From positions 1 through 52,746 of the forward strand of contig JAIBEX010000017.1 of assembly GCA_019459455.1 (NCBI GenBank): a stretch of 52,746 nucleotides of DNA. The letters are read 5' to 3'. This stretch comes from Weeksellaceae bacterium (GTDB taxonomy: Bacteria; Bacteroidota; Bacteroidia; Flavobacteriales; Weeksellaceae). Shown here piece after piece: positions 16,649-26,396 of the stretch. The notes beneath the pieces are model-generated. The model was not told where the DNA came from. It ran no database searches and was given only the letters and a program-made list of their open reading frames with translations. Position numbers and translations under genes: made by a program. Numbering within the stretch: the first letter of the stretch is position 1; each line of letters starts with the position of its first letter.

Positions 16649-17346
16649 TTACAGCACAGCAAAAAATTGAAATCATAGAATTTCTCCTAAGTAAAAAAAT
16701 GTCTGTGGATGTTATAATGGAAATTCACGACCATTTCTGCACCCATATTTCCGAGCAGATGGAAAAGGAGGATATAAGTTTTGAGAAAGCTTTTCTTAAT
16801 ACCCAGCTTTCATGGAAATCCGATTTGAAAATGATGAAACTTGACAACGGTAGGTTAATAACAAACTTCAACAGAACCATAGCCGCTAAACAGGAGATAT
16901 CGGTCCTTTTAAAGGCTGTTATGCTTGTTTTTGTGGTGTTACTGCTGATGTTTATAACCACTCAGTATTTATCAGAGAGTCAATTCGCCAACCTTACTGT
17001 TTGGTTTTTGGTTGCGTTAGTCCTTGTTCCTCTAATTTATTTTCTGCAAAATTTCAGGGATTTCCAGTTGATTCGGAAGTTTAAGAAAATTACCCTGAAT
17101 ACCCATCAGAAATCTATTATTATGCTTGGTCCTTCATATATGCTTCTACAGAGTACAGTGCTCGGCCTTCATAATCACTCCAGATTTTATGATCTTTATC
17201 ATGGAAATTTTACCAGGATTGACCTGGCGACAATGGTTCTGTGTTTTTGCGGTTTGCTGATGTATTTTCTCGGATTAATTTCTATGTTTAGCTTCATCAA
17301 ACGTTTACAAAAGACCAAGTCCTTCCTTCATTATTTTAACTACTAA
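16645..17346 (+). CDS. PadR-coupled HAAS-like membrane protein 1
   Basis: 233 residues. The first about 60 form a soluble helical domain (EFLLSKKMSVDVIMEIHDHF … SFEKAF) resembling the DUF1700/HAAS domain often found after padR genes. Four hydrophobic segments follow at about 92-112, 117-135, 160-178 and 193-215. It is a paralogue of the next gene. The family is thought to work with PadR regulators in envelope stress sensing, but the role here is inferred. The start overlaps the padR stop. Confidence 0.7.
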   Translation: MITAQQKIEIIEFLLSKKMSVDVIMEIHDHFCTHISEQMEKEDISFEKAFLNTQLSWKSDLKMMKLDNGRLITNFNRTIAAKQEISVLLKAVMLVFVVLLLMFITTQYLSESQFANLTVWFLVALVLVPLIYFLQNFRDFQLIRKFKKITLNTHQKSIIMLGPSYMLLQSTVLGLHNHSRFYDLYHGNFTRIDLATMVLCFCGLLMYFLGLISMFSFIKRLQKTKSFLHYFNY

Positions 17347-17349
17347 AAA

Positions 17350-18063
17350 ATGAACGATTCCCAACTCACCCAAATCCGCACTTATCTTTTAGACAAGAAA
17401 CTTCCGATTGATATATTAATGGAAGTGCAGGATCATTTTGTTTCCCAGATTTCGGATTTGGAGAGAGATGAGAACCTGAACTTTGAAGAAGCGTTTGAAA
17501 AAGTGAAGAAAAGCTGGCAGGGGGAACTGAAACCGTATTGGGATGGTGGTTGGGATCTGTTCGATAAAAACAACATGACGCGTAAATTCGAAAGGATGCT
17601 GATCTGGTCTTCTCTCAGGAAAAGTTTTAAATATGCCTTAGTTACTGTTGCAGTTCTCGCTCTTGTCTCCCAAATGATATCTCTTCAGTTTTTCACCTGG
17701 TTCTTTCTTGTTGCGGTAGTGGGTATCGTGCTTTGGCCCGTTCTCAATCTGTTCAGAAGATGGAAAACGTTTATGCTTCCGAAAAAATATGATGAGTATG
17801 TTTTGACCCTCTACCAATCTTTTAATTTCATAAATTTTGTATTTGCGTACTCATTTTATCAGGTAATTTCTGAATACAGACCCGGGGCCACCCGATTTGC
17901 AAACCTCTTCACCACTTTTGAGTTCAATGCGGACCTGCTGGCTGTGGCTGTTTACATTTGCATCATGACCGTCAGTTTCTTTGCATTGGTTTCACAGCAG
18001 GAATACCTGAAGCGTATAGAAAAAATACAACCCTTTCTTACATATCTTGAACCTTCATCTTAG
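17350..18063 (+). CDS. PadR-coupled HAAS-like membrane protein 2
   Basis: 237 residues, starting 3 bases after the previous stop. The N-terminal 60 residues (TYLLDKKLPIDILMEVQDHF … NFEEAFEKVKKSW) align with the neighbour, and 4-5 hydrophobic segments follow at about 95-135, 153-175 and 195-222. The two genes look like a tandem duplication that has diverged, with the helical domain most conserved. Together with padR they make a three-gene operon. Confidence 0.7.
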   Translation: MNDSQLTQIRTYLLDKKLPIDILMEVQDHFVSQISDLERDENLNFEEAFEKVKKSWQGELKPYWDGGWDLFDKNNMTRKFERMLIWSSLRKSFKYALVTVAVLALVSQMISLQFFTWFFLVAVVGIVLWPVLNLFRRWKTFMLPKKYDEYVLTLYQSFNFINFVFAYSFYQVISEYRPGATRFANLFTTFEFNADLLAVAVYICIMTVSFFALVSQQEYLKRIEKIQPFLTYLEPSS

Positions 18064-18096
18064 AATTTTTTCTTAGTTTTAAGTAAAATTTACCAG

Positions 18097-19029
18097 ATGA
18101 ACCGCAAAGAATTTCTAACCACCACTTTTTCAGCCGGTTTAGGGTTGGCTTTTATGCCCGGCTTACTGAGTTGCTCCACCGCTGGCTTAATGGGCCGTAC
18201 CGTTTTTGAACCTCTGATTCCAAGTGCCGGTAACCTAAGCAAGGTGCGCGGAAATGTTAGCCGGTTTACCAACCGGGGCGGTACCGTCGGGGTTTTTGAG
18301 ACTAAAGACGGTTTTGTCATCATCGATTCTCAGTTTCCGGATGCGATTCAACCGGTTCTGGACGCGGTTTCCACTAAAGGCAAACCTCTAGCTTTTCTAT
18401 GCAATACCCATCACCATGGCGACCACACTTCCGGAAACATCGCTTTTAAAGATTCCAATACCAAAATCGTTGCCCACCGCCGGGTTCCTGAGTTACAGCA
18501 TCTGGCGGCGGAAAAGAGCAACAAAGTCAGTGAACAGCGTTATGCCACTTTTCTGTTCGATAAGGAATATAAAATTGATTTGGGAAATGAGAAAGTGACA
18601 GGCCATCATTTCGGAAACGGGCACACCTACGGCGACGTTATGTATCATTTCGAGAAAGACAATGTGGTTCATATGGGTGACCTAATGTTCATCAACATGA
18701 TTCCGGTGTACCGTACTGCCGACGGTTCTGATTCCCGGAACTGGATCAGGGTGCTGGAAAAAGCGCAGGCTACGTTTGATAATGATACCGTCTTTATTTT
18801 CGGGCATGCCAACAAGCCGGAATTCACCACGGGGACAAAAGCGAATTTAAAAGAAATGGCCAATTTTCTGGAAGCATCGAATGAATTTGTTATGAAAGCG
18901 ATCCGTGAAGGAAAGTCAACGGAACAGCTTGTAAAAGAGCAACCTTTTATTCCGGGCTTTGAAAACCGCACCACTCCGGAACGGTATAAAGGCTATCTGG
19001 ATGAACTGAGAAAGACGTTGGCTGGCTAA
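18097..19029 (+). CDS. MBL-fold metallohydrolase, predicted lipoprotein
   Basis: 310 residues with an N-terminal export signal (lipobox LLSC, Cys26; an NRKEF start also hints at a Tat-like signal). Metal ligands are visible in HHHGDHTS near residue 107, GNGHTYGD near 173, HMGDLMF near 192 and FGHANKP near 232. This matches exported metallo-beta-lactamase-fold hydrolases, whose substrate ranges from beta-lactams to lactones and thiols. Gene debris matching its 3' end lies at 21145-21216. Confidence 0.85.
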   Translation: MNRKEFLTTTFSAGLGLAFMPGLLSCSTAGLMGRTVFEPLIPSAGNLSKVRGNVSRFTNRGGTVGVFETKDGFVIIDSQFPDAIQPVLDAVSTKGKPLAFLCNTHHHGDHTSGNIAFKDSNTKIVAHRRVPELQHLAAEKSNKVSEQRYATFLFDKEYKIDLGNEKVTGHHFGNGHTYGDVMYHFEKDNVVHMGDLMFINMIPVYRTADGSDSRNWIRVLEKAQATFDNDTVFIFGHANKPEFTTGTKANLKEMANFLEASNEFVMKAIREGKSTEQLVKEQPFIPGFENRTTPERYKGYLDELRKTLAG

Positions 19030-19094
19030 ATGTGAACTAAAATCTTCGCTATCTGTTCAATCGGCGGGAGAAATTTTAAAACTCAGACCGATTC

Positions 19095-20255
19095 TTATTT
19101 TTCTGAATCCGTCACACCCATTTCCCTGCGCAACTCCGCGGCTGTTTGCTGGATGAGGTCGTTTGATTTCTTTACTTCCTTATGCGGCACGAAGAAGGCA
19201 TTTTTTCCTTTGGCTTCATCGGCGATATTGGATAGTATAACCACCGATGTTTTGGTATCCGGATAATAAATGATCAATGAAGGCGACCCTTTTACATAAC
19301 CGGAATGGAAATAGGAAACCGGGGCCTTTTCACTCATCATAATGCCATAGCCGTAGCCCACTTTCCCAAGAATCGGATGCTTCATGCCGGTGGTTCGGGT
19401 CATCAGTTTTTTAAGGGATTCCGGTTTTAACACCTTTCCGCTGTACAGTGCACTGTTCCAGCGGTGCAGATCCGAAACCGTGGACAAAATTCCACCGGCC
19501 GCTACCGAGATAGAAGGATTGGACAGTCTTTCCGGCATGTTATCAATCATCTGAAAATTGTTTGCAGTTCCGGTGTAAGCTCCTGCGAGGTGCTTTCCTT
19601 CAAAAGAACCTGGAGTGAAGGTTTTCACCAGCCCTAATCGGGTAAACAATTCATTTGCGTTTTCGTCATAGGATTTAGCGGAGGCTTTTTCGATGATTTC
19701 GCCCAGCAACCGATATCCTTTGTTGGAGTAATTAAATTCCGCGCCCGGTTTGGACTGAAGTCCGTTTCCCAGATCGCTGATGCCGGAAGTGTGACTTAAC
19801 ACCTGATGGATGGTGATGTCTTCGAAAGGTTTAGTTTGGAATTCAGGTAGAAATCGGGAAACTCTGTCCGCGGTTTTAAGCTTACCCTGTTCTTCCAGAA
19901 GTAAAATCAGTGCCGCGGTAAACTGTTTGCTCACGGACCCGATGGCAAAGACCGAGCTGCTGTCCAGCTCTTTTTTAGTTTTGAAATCTTCAAATCCCTG
20001 AAATTTTTCGTAGATTTTCTCCCCATTTTGCTCCACAGAGATGCTGCCGTTAAAATCATAGAGGGTAAACACCGAATCGGTTTGCTGACTCACGAGTTTT
20101 TTCTGAAAAGCAGTGATGGTGCTGTCAATGATGTTATTACGTGCCGCAGAATCATCGGTAATTTGTTCCGGCTCGGATTTACACGACGCAAGGATCAGCA
20201 ATACTATGGAATAATTAAGAAAAGATAGGATTCTCACATTTATTTTTTTAAACAT
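19095..20255 (-). CDS. Class C beta-lactamase-family serine hydrolase, lipoprotein
   Basis: 386 residues with a lipobox (LILASC, Cys25). The active-site SxxK motif is SVSK at 107-110, the YxN motif is YSN in FNYSNKGYR near 177, and an HSG motif is present in FHSGYVKG near 317. The fold covers penicillin-binding proteins, esterases and D-amino peptidases, so the substrate is open. It is convergent with the MBL gene. No antibiotic role can be claimed from sequence. Confidence 0.87.
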   Translation of the reverse strand: MFKKINVRILSFLNYSIVLLILASCKSEPEQITDDSAARNNIIDSTITAFQKKLVSQQTDSVFTLYDFNGSISVEQNGEKIYEKFQGFEDFKTKKELDSSSVFAIGSVSKQFTAALILLLEEQGKLKTADRVSRFLPEFQTKPFEDITIHQVLSHTSGISDLGNGLQSKPGAEFNYSNKGYRLLGEIIEKASAKSYDENANELFTRLGLVKTFTPGSFEGKHLAGAYTGTANNFQMIDNMPERLSNPSISVAAGGILSTVSDLHRWNSALYSGKVLKPESLKKLMTRTTGMKHPILGKVGYGYGIMMSEKAPVSYFHSGYVKGSPSLIIYYPDTKTSVVILSNIADEAKGKNAFFVPHKEVKKSNDLIQQTAAELRREMGVTDSEK

Positions 20256-20274
20256 ATAAAGCTGGTAATTTCCT

Positions 20275-21063
20275 TTAATTTGAATACAACAGGTAAACAG
20301 TTCCGGAATAATATTTTGTAATTAAATTTTTAAAAATTTCATCTTCCAAAAACAGGCTTTCATAATGAGGGTTTTCCTGTTTTATTTGATTGAACTTGTT
20401 TTTAGATATGGATTTGCCATCAAAATAGTAATAGTCAGTTGGTTCGGGAGTTACAATAACTACTTCGCCAATTTCTGTCAGTCCCTCGTGGGCGACAAGT
20501 GATTTATTGGCGAACAAATCTTTTTTGCTTAAAATATGCAGCGAGTAGTCTTTAAATACATCACCTGTTCCGGTTGTAGAGGTAAGTTGGTAGTCAATTT
20601 TAATGATGTTGTGCTCTTTAATTTCAGATTCCGGCACCTCGATTTCAAAATTTAGTTCATCATCCAGCCGGCCTCTATAAAGCTTGTTTCTGGTTACGAT
20701 TTTTACTTCAGCATTTCGTAAAAGGTGATGATCAGAAGCTGTTACTTTTCCTTTTATTTTTAAGATATCATTATTAACTATTAACAGCGCGCTGTTCTTT
20801 GGATTTTGCACAGGAGCGCAGGAAGCAGCTGTAAAGGACACCACTACGAGCAACCCAGCAGCAATATTTACACGGGTTTTTAAGATTAGCCCACATATTT
20901 TCAATCCCTGATATTCATTTACAGTTTTTAGAATCTCAGTGGGAGAGCTGCCCGTGAAATCCCATACTTTACGTGAACACCGGGAACAAAATTTCCCATC
21001 TGTCTCTGGCGACATTTCATCCCAGGATTCGTTGCAAGGTTTATTAATCTTAAAATTATTCAT
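20275..21063 (-). CDS. Zinc-motif, single-pass protein with peptidase-like regulatory domain
   Basis: 262 residues. The first about 30 carry CNESWDEM…FCSRCSRKVWDF, a cysteine motif seen at the N-terminus of many Bacteroidota membrane proteins and probably a zinc site. A hydrophobic segment at about 66-84 ends in ASCAP. The rest, about 95-260, resembles a carboxypeptidase-regulatory-like beta sandwich. I do not know its role; the layout suggests a cytoplasmic zinc domain linked through the membrane to a periplasmic beta domain. It ends 19 bases before the serine hydrolase start. Confidence 0.65.
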   Translation of the reverse strand: MNNFKINKPCNESWDEMSPETDGKFCSRCSRKVWDFTGSSPTEILKTVNEYQGLKICGLILKTRVNIAAGLLVVVSFTAASCAPVQNPKNSALLIVNNDILKIKGKVTASDHHLLRNAEVKIVTRNKLYRGRLDDELNFEIEVPESEIKEHNIIKIDYQLTSTTGTGDVFKDYSLHILSKKDLFANKSLVAHEGLTEIGEVVIVTPEPTDYYYFDGKSISKNKFNQIKQENPHYESLFLEDEIFKNLITKYYSGTVYLLYSN

Positions 21064-21144
21064 TTGCCAGAAATTACTTTAAAGATAAAAAAATCTCCAG
21101 AAAATTCTGAAGATTTACTTTATTAGGTCAAAAACCGTGTCAAG

Positions 21145-21216
21145 GTTGAAAACCGCAGCGCGCCGGCACGGTTTGGGGGATTTCTGGAGGAACTGAGAAA
21201 GACTCTTGTTGGATAG
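21145..21216 (+). pseudogene. Debris of a second MBL-fold gene 3' end
   Basis: In plus-strand frame this reads VENRSAPARFGGFLEELRKT then LVG and a TAG. The C-terminus of the MBL gene at 18097-19029 reads FENRTTPERYKGYLDELRKT then LAG and stop. The two share 15 of 23 residues, and nothing upstream resembles the MBL gene (an in-frame TAG lies at 21124-21126). It is the last 23 codons of a lost duplicate. Confidence 0.8.
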
Positions 21217-21228
21217 CCCCTTTAGAAA

Positions 21229-22260
21229 TTACTTTTTAATTTCTTTTACGGGAACTAAGCCGCCGTTAATATAGTCGAGTTTCATTTCGAAAACAGCGTT
21301 GGCGTCGGAAGCGGAAGCAATGAGGCCACCGATAATTCCAAAAAATGCACTTGCAAGCATTACGTCACTGGTTTTTGCGGTAGTCTGGGCTTTCGCGGTA
21401 AGATAATAGTCGCCGTCGGCTCTTTTTGTTGCCTTCACAAACGCATAATCAAGTTCGGAATAGAGATATGGTGCACCTTGATACACCAATGCATAATAAT
21501 CTGATTTTTTAAGTTCCTTTTCCTTGCCGCTAACATTGGAGTATATCTTGAATAATTTGGAAGGATCTGCAGCGGCTTTAACAGTCGAAACAGGTATTTC
21601 CAAAGGCGTTTGGCTTCTGAACTTCCTGAAATCCCCATATAGACCATCCGTTAATTGAGGCGCTGAGTACAGTGGATATTTGTTTTTTTCGATGAGGTCA
21701 TAGTTTAAAACCTCGCTATAGGTGTAAGCTTCGGGAGCAGTATTCTGTCTGCCGATGTTTTTGGAGATAAAGTCTGCAATCATTTCACTTCCTTTCCGCA
21801 TCGTGGCTTTGGTAACGTCCATTGAGGAATGTACAATGACTGAATCTATTTTGTTGAGAGGCTGGTAATTACCATCACCGTTTTTTGAGAAAAGAAAAGC
21901 CTGGAAATAGCAGTAACCTTTTTCGCTCATCGCGCCCGTAACCTCTGCAAAAGAAAGCTGTTTCAGATAGATGAGCATTTCACCGTCGCCGGATCCGGAA
22001 GCATTTAAAGAATTGAGCACATTCTGAAGCTGAGTGTTGATCGGTACTGTAGGAACAACCCTCGCCTTTGTATTGAAAGCACCTTTCTGCACAATTCCAA
22101 GATTGGTAGTATCCACCCTTGCATCTACCACTTTTATGGTCTTATACAGACTTTTTACCACTTTTTTTTCCGGCAAACTTATCTGGAAATCTTCAGTCCT
22201 CGCCTGGGAAAAAAGAATGGAGAAGGAAAATAAGCTAAAAAGGAGTGCTGTTTTTTTCAT
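21229..22260 (-). CDS. Secreted protein of unknown function
   Basis: 343 residues with a signal peptide (MKKTALLFSLFSFSILFSQA). It has no motif I recognise. Near the C-terminus a hydrophobic Gly/Ala-rich segment (about 298-318, SAFFGIIGGLIASASDAN) looks like a membrane or lipid-interacting helix. A beta-rich body precedes it. Homologues are expected in the same genus, but the function is unknown. It sits between MBL debris and icmF. Confidence 0.65.
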   Translation of the reverse strand: MKKTALLFSLFSFSILFSQARTEDFQISLPEKKVVKSLYKTIKVVDARVDTTNLGIVQKGAFNTKARVVPTVPINTQLQNVLNSLNASGSGDGEMLIYLKQLSFAEVTGAMSEKGYCYFQAFLFSKNGDGNYQPLNKIDSVIVHSSMDVTKATMRKGSEMIADFISKNIGRQNTAPEAYTYSEVLNYDLIEKNKYPLYSAPQLTDGLYGDFRKFRSQTPLEIPVSTVKAAADPSKLFKIYSNVSGKEKELKKSDYYALVYQGAPYLYSELDYAFVKATKRADGDYYLTAKAQTTAKTSDVMLASAFFGIIGGLIASASDANAVFEMKLDYINGGLVPVKEIKK

Positions 22261-22303
22261 TGCTGTTGTTTTTTTAAAGATATATCATTTACGACTTATA
22301 AAA

Positions 22304-22336
22304 AAACCGTTTCAGAATTCACTTATGAAATGGTTT
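22304..22336 (-). terminator. Terminator of icmF
   Basis: On the minus strand AAACCATTTCA pairs with TGAAACGGTTT with one mismatch, and a T run follows. It lies 27 bases beyond the icmF stop. Confidence 0.65.
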
Positions 22337-22362
22337 TATATTTAAGATCAATCGTTTATAAA

Positions 22363-25300
22363 TTACATATTCCTCCTATACATCCCGCCCACTTCAAATA
22401 ATGCATTCGTAATCTGCCCCAGCGAAGAGTATTTTACCGCGTCCATCATTATGGCAAAAAGGTTGGCTTGGTTGATGGCACCATGCTGCAGCTGTTTCAG
22501 CGCATTTTCGGTGTTGGCTGCATTGGCTTTCTGGGAGTTCTCCAGGTTTTTGATCTGCAGCTGCTTTTCCTCTTCTGTAGAACGGATCACTTCCCCCGGT
22601 AAAACCGTTGGGGAGCCATCTTTTCCAAGGAATGTGTTCACGCCGATAATCGGATACTCACCGGTGTGTTTCAGCCATTCATAGTACATCGATTCTTCCT
22701 GAATTTTGGAACGCTGGTACATGGTTTCCATCGCACCCAATACGCCGCCTCTTTCGGTAATCCTGTCGAATTCCGCATAGACCGCTTCTTCTACAAGGTC
22801 CGTAAGTTCTTCGATGATAAATGAACCCTGAAGCGGATTCTCATTTTTCGCAAGACCGAGTTCTTTGTTGATGATCAACTGAATCGCCATCGCTCTCCGA
22901 ACCGATTCTTCAGTCGGCGTAGTGATCGCTTCATCGTACGCATTGGTGTGAAGCGAGTTACAGTTGTCATAAATCGCATACAAAGCCTGAAGCGTGGTCC
23001 GGATGTCGTTAAAATCGATTTCCTGTGCATGAAGTGAACGACCGGACGTCTGGATGTGGTATTTCAGCATCTGGCTTCTTTCGTTTGCGTGGTATTTTTC
23101 GCGCATCGCCTTTGCCCATATCCTTCTGGCCACGCGACCGATTACCGCATATTCGGGGTCAATACCGTTGGAGAAGAAGAAGGACAGATTCGGTGCAAAT
23201 TCATTGATGTCCATTCCACGGCTCAGATAGTATTCCACGTACGTAAAACCGTTGGCGAGTGTGAAGGCCAGCTGCGACACCGGATTGGCGCCGGCTTCCG
23301 CGATGTGATAACCGGAAATGGATACAGAATAGAAATTCCTGACTTTCTCGTCAATGAAATACTGCTGGACGTCGCCCATCAGCCTCAATGCAAATTCGGT
23401 AGAGAAGATGCAGGTATTCTGTGCCTGGTCTTCCTTTAAAATATCTGCCTGAACCGTACCACGAACGGTAACTATGGTTTCGGCCTTGATTCTTGCGTAA
23501 ACATCAGCATCAAGAATTTCATCACCCGTCAAACCAAGCAATTTTAAACCTAAACCATTATTCGACGGAGGCAGTTCACCGCTATAGGTTGGGCGTGTGA
23601 GTCCTTTATCATCGAATTTTTGCTTTAAAGCGGATTCAACTTTATCCCATAGGCTATTTTCCTCAATGTATTTCTCACAGTTCTGGTCAATGGCAGCATT
23701 CATAAAGAAGGCAAGCAGCATTGGAGCCGGACCGTTGATGGTCATTGAAACGGAGGTCATCGCGTTTACCAGATCGAAACCGGAATAGAGTTTCTTGGCA
23801 TCATCCAAAGTCGCGATGGAAACTCCCGCGTTCCCGATTTTCCCGAAGATATCGGGTGGAAAAGCAGGATCCTGGCCGTAAAGGGTTACCGAGTCAAATG
23901 CAGTGGAAAGCCTTTTCGCATCCATATCTGCCGAAACATAATGGAAGCGGCGGTTGGTCCTTTCCGGTCCGCCTTCGCCCGCAAACATCCTTGTAGGGTC
24001 TTCGCCGGTTCTTTTGAAAGGATAAATACCCGCGGTAAATGGAAATGCGCCGGGCACATTTTCCTGGCCTTTCCAGCGGATGAGGTCTCCCCAGTCCTGG
24101 AATTTCGGCAAGGCAATCTTTGGAATTTTTAAATGCGAAAGGGTTTCGGAGGTGGTCTCCACTTTAATTTCCTTACCGCGGACAAAGTAGGAGTACGTTT
24201 CCGCCTTCATCTCCTCTTTGAAATGATGCCACCCGTGAAGAAACGCAGCGTTTTCTTCCGTCAGGTCTTTTTTTGTTTTCAGAAATACCTTTTCCAGTTT
24301 TTCGTGCGTATGCTTATCGTCGGCAATAAGAACTTTTGCACCGTCAATAAGATACATTTTCTTTGCTATGAGGGCCTGATTTTCAACCTCTTTATCGTAA
24401 TTCCTGTTGTTTTCAACAATTTCAGACAGGTAGCGCACCCTTTTGGGGGGGATAATGGTAGTTTCTTCGGAGACATTCTGCTCTACGTACTCACTCAGAT
24501 TAAGGCCTTCAAATTTGGCGTTGACTTTTTTAATCAGTTCATTAAATAATTCCGTAGTTCCCCAGTCGTTAAACTGGCTTGCTTTTGTGGAATACACTGG
24601 CATTTCGTCCAAGCTCTTCTCGAAAAGCATATGATTTCTCTGGAACTGCTTTTTAACGGCCTGAAGTGCGTCCAGCGCCCCTCTTTTATCAGATTTATTC
24701 AAAGCGACCAGATCCGCATAGTCCAGCATGTCAATTTTCTCCAGCTGCGTGGAAGCCCCATATTCCGGCGTCATCACATACATGGAAACATCAGCGATAT
24801 CGGTAATTTCTGAGCCTGACTGTCCAATCCCCGACGTTTCAAGCACGATTACATCTGGTTTGGCTATTTTTAAAATATTTAATGCAGAATGAATATGCGG
24901 AGATACCGAAACGTTGTTTTCCCGTGTGGCCATGGAGCGCATGTACACGCGGGGGTCGTTGAGGGAGTTCATCCGGATCCTGTCGCCCAAAAGCGCGCCG
25001 CCTGTTTTCTTCTTCGATGGGTCTATGGATATGATGGCGATTTTTTTCTCAGGGTTTGACCGTAAGAATCTTCTCACCAGTTCGTCAGTCAAAGAAGATT
25101 TTCCTGCACCCCCGGTTCCGGTGATCCCGATAATCGGAATGGTGGAATCTTTTGCTCTTTCATCAATCTCTTTTACTAAATCAGCTTTGGTTTCCGAAAA
25201 ATTTTCAACTGCTGAAATAACTTCTGCAACCGATTTGGAATCTTCAAACTTAATCTTATCCAAGTCTGCAACATTAATCTTCTCTCCAGTTGGGGAATCA

Positions 25301-25725
25301 CTCTTCTGCACCAAATCATCAATCATGCCCTGCAGGCCGAGTTCACGTCCGTCATCAGGTGAATAGATTCTCGTAACTCCGTAATCCATCAGATCTCTGA
25401 TCTCTTCCGGCAGGATTACGCCGCCGCCGCCGCCAAAAATCTTGATGTGTGAGGCGTTTTTCTCTTTTAAAAGGTCGTATATATATTTGAAATATTCGTT
25501 GTGGCCACCCTGATAGGAAGTAAGCGCAATGGCATTTGCATCTTCCTGCACCGCGCAGTTCACCACTTCCTCTGCAGATTTGTCGTGACCGAGGTGAATG
25601 ACTTCAACGCCGGTGCCCTGTATAACGCGACGCATGATGTTGATTGCAGCATCGTGCCCGTCGAATAAAGCAGCGGCGGTAACGATTCTGATTTTGTTTT
25701 TTGGAGAATATTTTTGGGTTTCCAT
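22363..25725 (-). CDS. icmF: Fused isobutyryl-CoA mutase (IcmF)
   Basis: 1120 residues from ATG 25725. A longer TTG reading would run through the promoter region and is rejected. Order: B12-binding domain about 10-140 (FDGHDA at 21-26), MeaB-like G-protein chaperone about 180-430 (Walker A GTGGAGKS at 203-210), and mutase TIM barrel about 545-1120 ([17 protein letters not shown]). It interconverts isobutyryl-CoA and n-butyryl-CoA (and perhaps isovaleryl/pivalyl-CoA) with adenosylcobalamin, while the GTPase domain loads and protects the cofactor. This implies B12 use and branched-chain or even-chain acyl-CoA metabolism. Confidence 0.93.
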   Translation of the reverse strand: METQKYSPKNKIRIVTAAALFDGHDAAINIMRRVIQGTGVEVIHLGHDKSAEEVVNCAVQEDANAIALTSYQGGHNEYFKYIYDLLKEKNASHIKIFGGGGGVILPEEIRDLMDYGVTRIYSPDDGRELGLQGMIDDLVQKSDSPTGEKINVADLDKIKFEDSKSVAEVISAVENFSETKADLVKEIDERAKDSTIPIIGITGTGGAGKSSLTDELVRRFLRSNPEKKIAIISIDPSKKKTGGALLGDRIRMNSLNDPRVYMRSMATRENNVSVSPHIHSALNILKIAKPDVIVLETSGIGQSGSEITDIADVSMYVMTPEYGASTQLEKIDMLDYADLVALNKSDKRGALDALQAVKKQFQRNHMLFEKSLDEMPVYSTKASQFNDWGTTELFNELIKKVNAKFEGLNLSEYVEQNVSEETTIIPPKRVRYLSEIVENNRNYDKEVENQALIAKKMYLIDGAKVLIADDKHTHEKLEKVFLKTKKDLTEENAAFLHGWHHFKEEMKAETYSYFVRGKEIKVETTSETLSHLKIPKIALPKFQDWGDLIRWKGQENVPGAFPFTAGIYPFKRTGEDPTRMFAGEGGPERTNRRFHYVSADMDAKRLSTAFDSVTLYGQDPAFPPDIFGKIGNAGVSIATLDDAKKLYSGFDLVNAMTSVSMTINGPAPMLLAFFMNAAIDQNCEKYIEENSLWDKVESALKQKFDDKGLTRPTYSGELPPSNNGLGLKLLGLTGDEILDADVYARIKAETIVTVRGTVQADILKEDQAQNTCIFSTEFALRLMGDVQQYFIDEKVRNFYSVSISGYHIAEAGANPVSQLAFTLANGFTYVEYYLSRGMDINEFAPNLSFFFSNGIDPEYAVIGRVARRIWAKAMREKYHANERSQMLKYHIQTSGRSLHAQEIDFNDIRTTLQALYAIYDNCNSLHTNAYDEAITTPTEESVRRAMAIQLIINKELGLAKNENPLQGSFIIEELTDLVEEAVYAEFDRITERGGVLGAMETMYQRSKIQEESMYYEWLKHTGEYPIIGVNTFLGKDGSPTVLPGEVIRSTEEEKQLQIKNLENSQKANAANTENALKQLQHGAINQANLFAIMMDAVKYSSLGQITNALFEVGGMYRRNM

Positions 25726-25746
25726 AAATGAATTTTCGATAGTGCC

Positions 25747-25754
25747 CAAAGATA
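25747..25754 (-). promoter_or_regulatory. Candidate -7 box of icmF
   Basis: TATCTTTG on the minus strand, 21 bases before the icmF ATG. It matches TAnnTTTG; the -33 element is not obvious. Divergent with the promoter at 25849-25877. Confidence 0.5.
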
Positions 25755-25848
25755 GGTAATTTTGGAATTTTGGGAAAAGAAAACACTTTCGTGTTAGGAA
25801 AGACCGGGAAGAACTTCCTCACAATTCTTATTTCAATATAAATACAGG

Positions 25849-25877
25849 TTGAATCAATTTTTAAATAATTATTTTTG
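25849..25877 (+). promoter_or_regulatory. Promoter of the 110-residue membrane protein
   Basis: TTG at 25849-25851, 18 bases, then TATTTTTG at 25870-25877. The start codon is only 15 bases after the box, so the transcript would have a leader of about 9 bases. Confidence 0.65.
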
Positions 25878-25892
25878 CAGAAATATGTCTTT

Positions 25893-26225
25893 ATGCAGCG
25901 CGCCCTCATTTATTTCTTTGCCGGAACTTCTATCAGTTTTTTGCTGAATTATTTCCTCCTCGGAAGCCAGGGCTGGGAACTGGATCTTTATTATGGTGCT
26001 GCCTTCGGCGCGGCATGGGGAATGGCCTACTATCTGGATGACCCGAAGTTCACCCTGCCACAAAAACTGGGAATTTCATTTCTGGGCATAGCGGTGCTGG
26101 TGGCCATAGGTTCAGTCCTGTTTAATCTGGAGAAAGCGGTTCCGTCCGTCATTAAATTTTCCATGGTATTTGTCGCGTATTACCTGATCGCAAGTTTTAA
26201 AAGCAGCAAATCACTAAGGAATTAG
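25893..26225 (+). CDS. Small integral membrane protein of unknown function
   Basis: 110 residues from ATG 25893; an earlier TTG overlaps the promoter box and is rejected. Three to four hydrophobic segments (about 4-22, 34-49, 60-80, 87-102) make it a small multi-pass membrane protein. I do not recognise the family. It stands alone between divergent icmF and the ribosomal operon. Confidence 0.6.
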   Translation: MQRALIYFFAGTSISFLLNYFLLGSQGWELDLYYGAAFGAAWGMAYYLDDPKFTLPQKLGISFLGIAVLVAIGSVLFNLEKAVPSVIKFSMVFVAYYLIASFKSSKSLRN

Positions 26226-26342
26226 AACATTGCCGACCTGATGTGAACATTAGTATGTTGAATCCGTTTTTCAATAAAATAGTCAGATTCAAATCCTTAG
26301 CATAATCTTTCGCAAAAGATTTCCAGTTTCAAAAAAAATCTT

Positions 26343-26396
26343 TACCTTTGCACACCCTTTTGGGGAAAATTATGTTTAATCGTAAACAAAAAAAGT
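26343..26396 (+). promoter_or_regulatory. rplM promoter and structured leader
   Basis: TACCTTTG at 26343-26350 is the -7 box. The 46-base leader contains two hairpins: CCC/GGG around TTTT (26355-26364), and GTTTA/TAAAC with loop ATCG (26374-26387), the latter 9 bases before the GTG start. Such a leader could bind L13 or affect initiation; this is inferred from structure only. Confidence 0.55.

Noticed and set aside
19095-20255. Antibiotic resistance (class C beta-lactamase) together with the MBL gene
   Set aside because: Both folds are present, but the class C-like protein lacks a classical KTG (it has HSG) and both families have many non-lactamase members. No resistance claim is supported.
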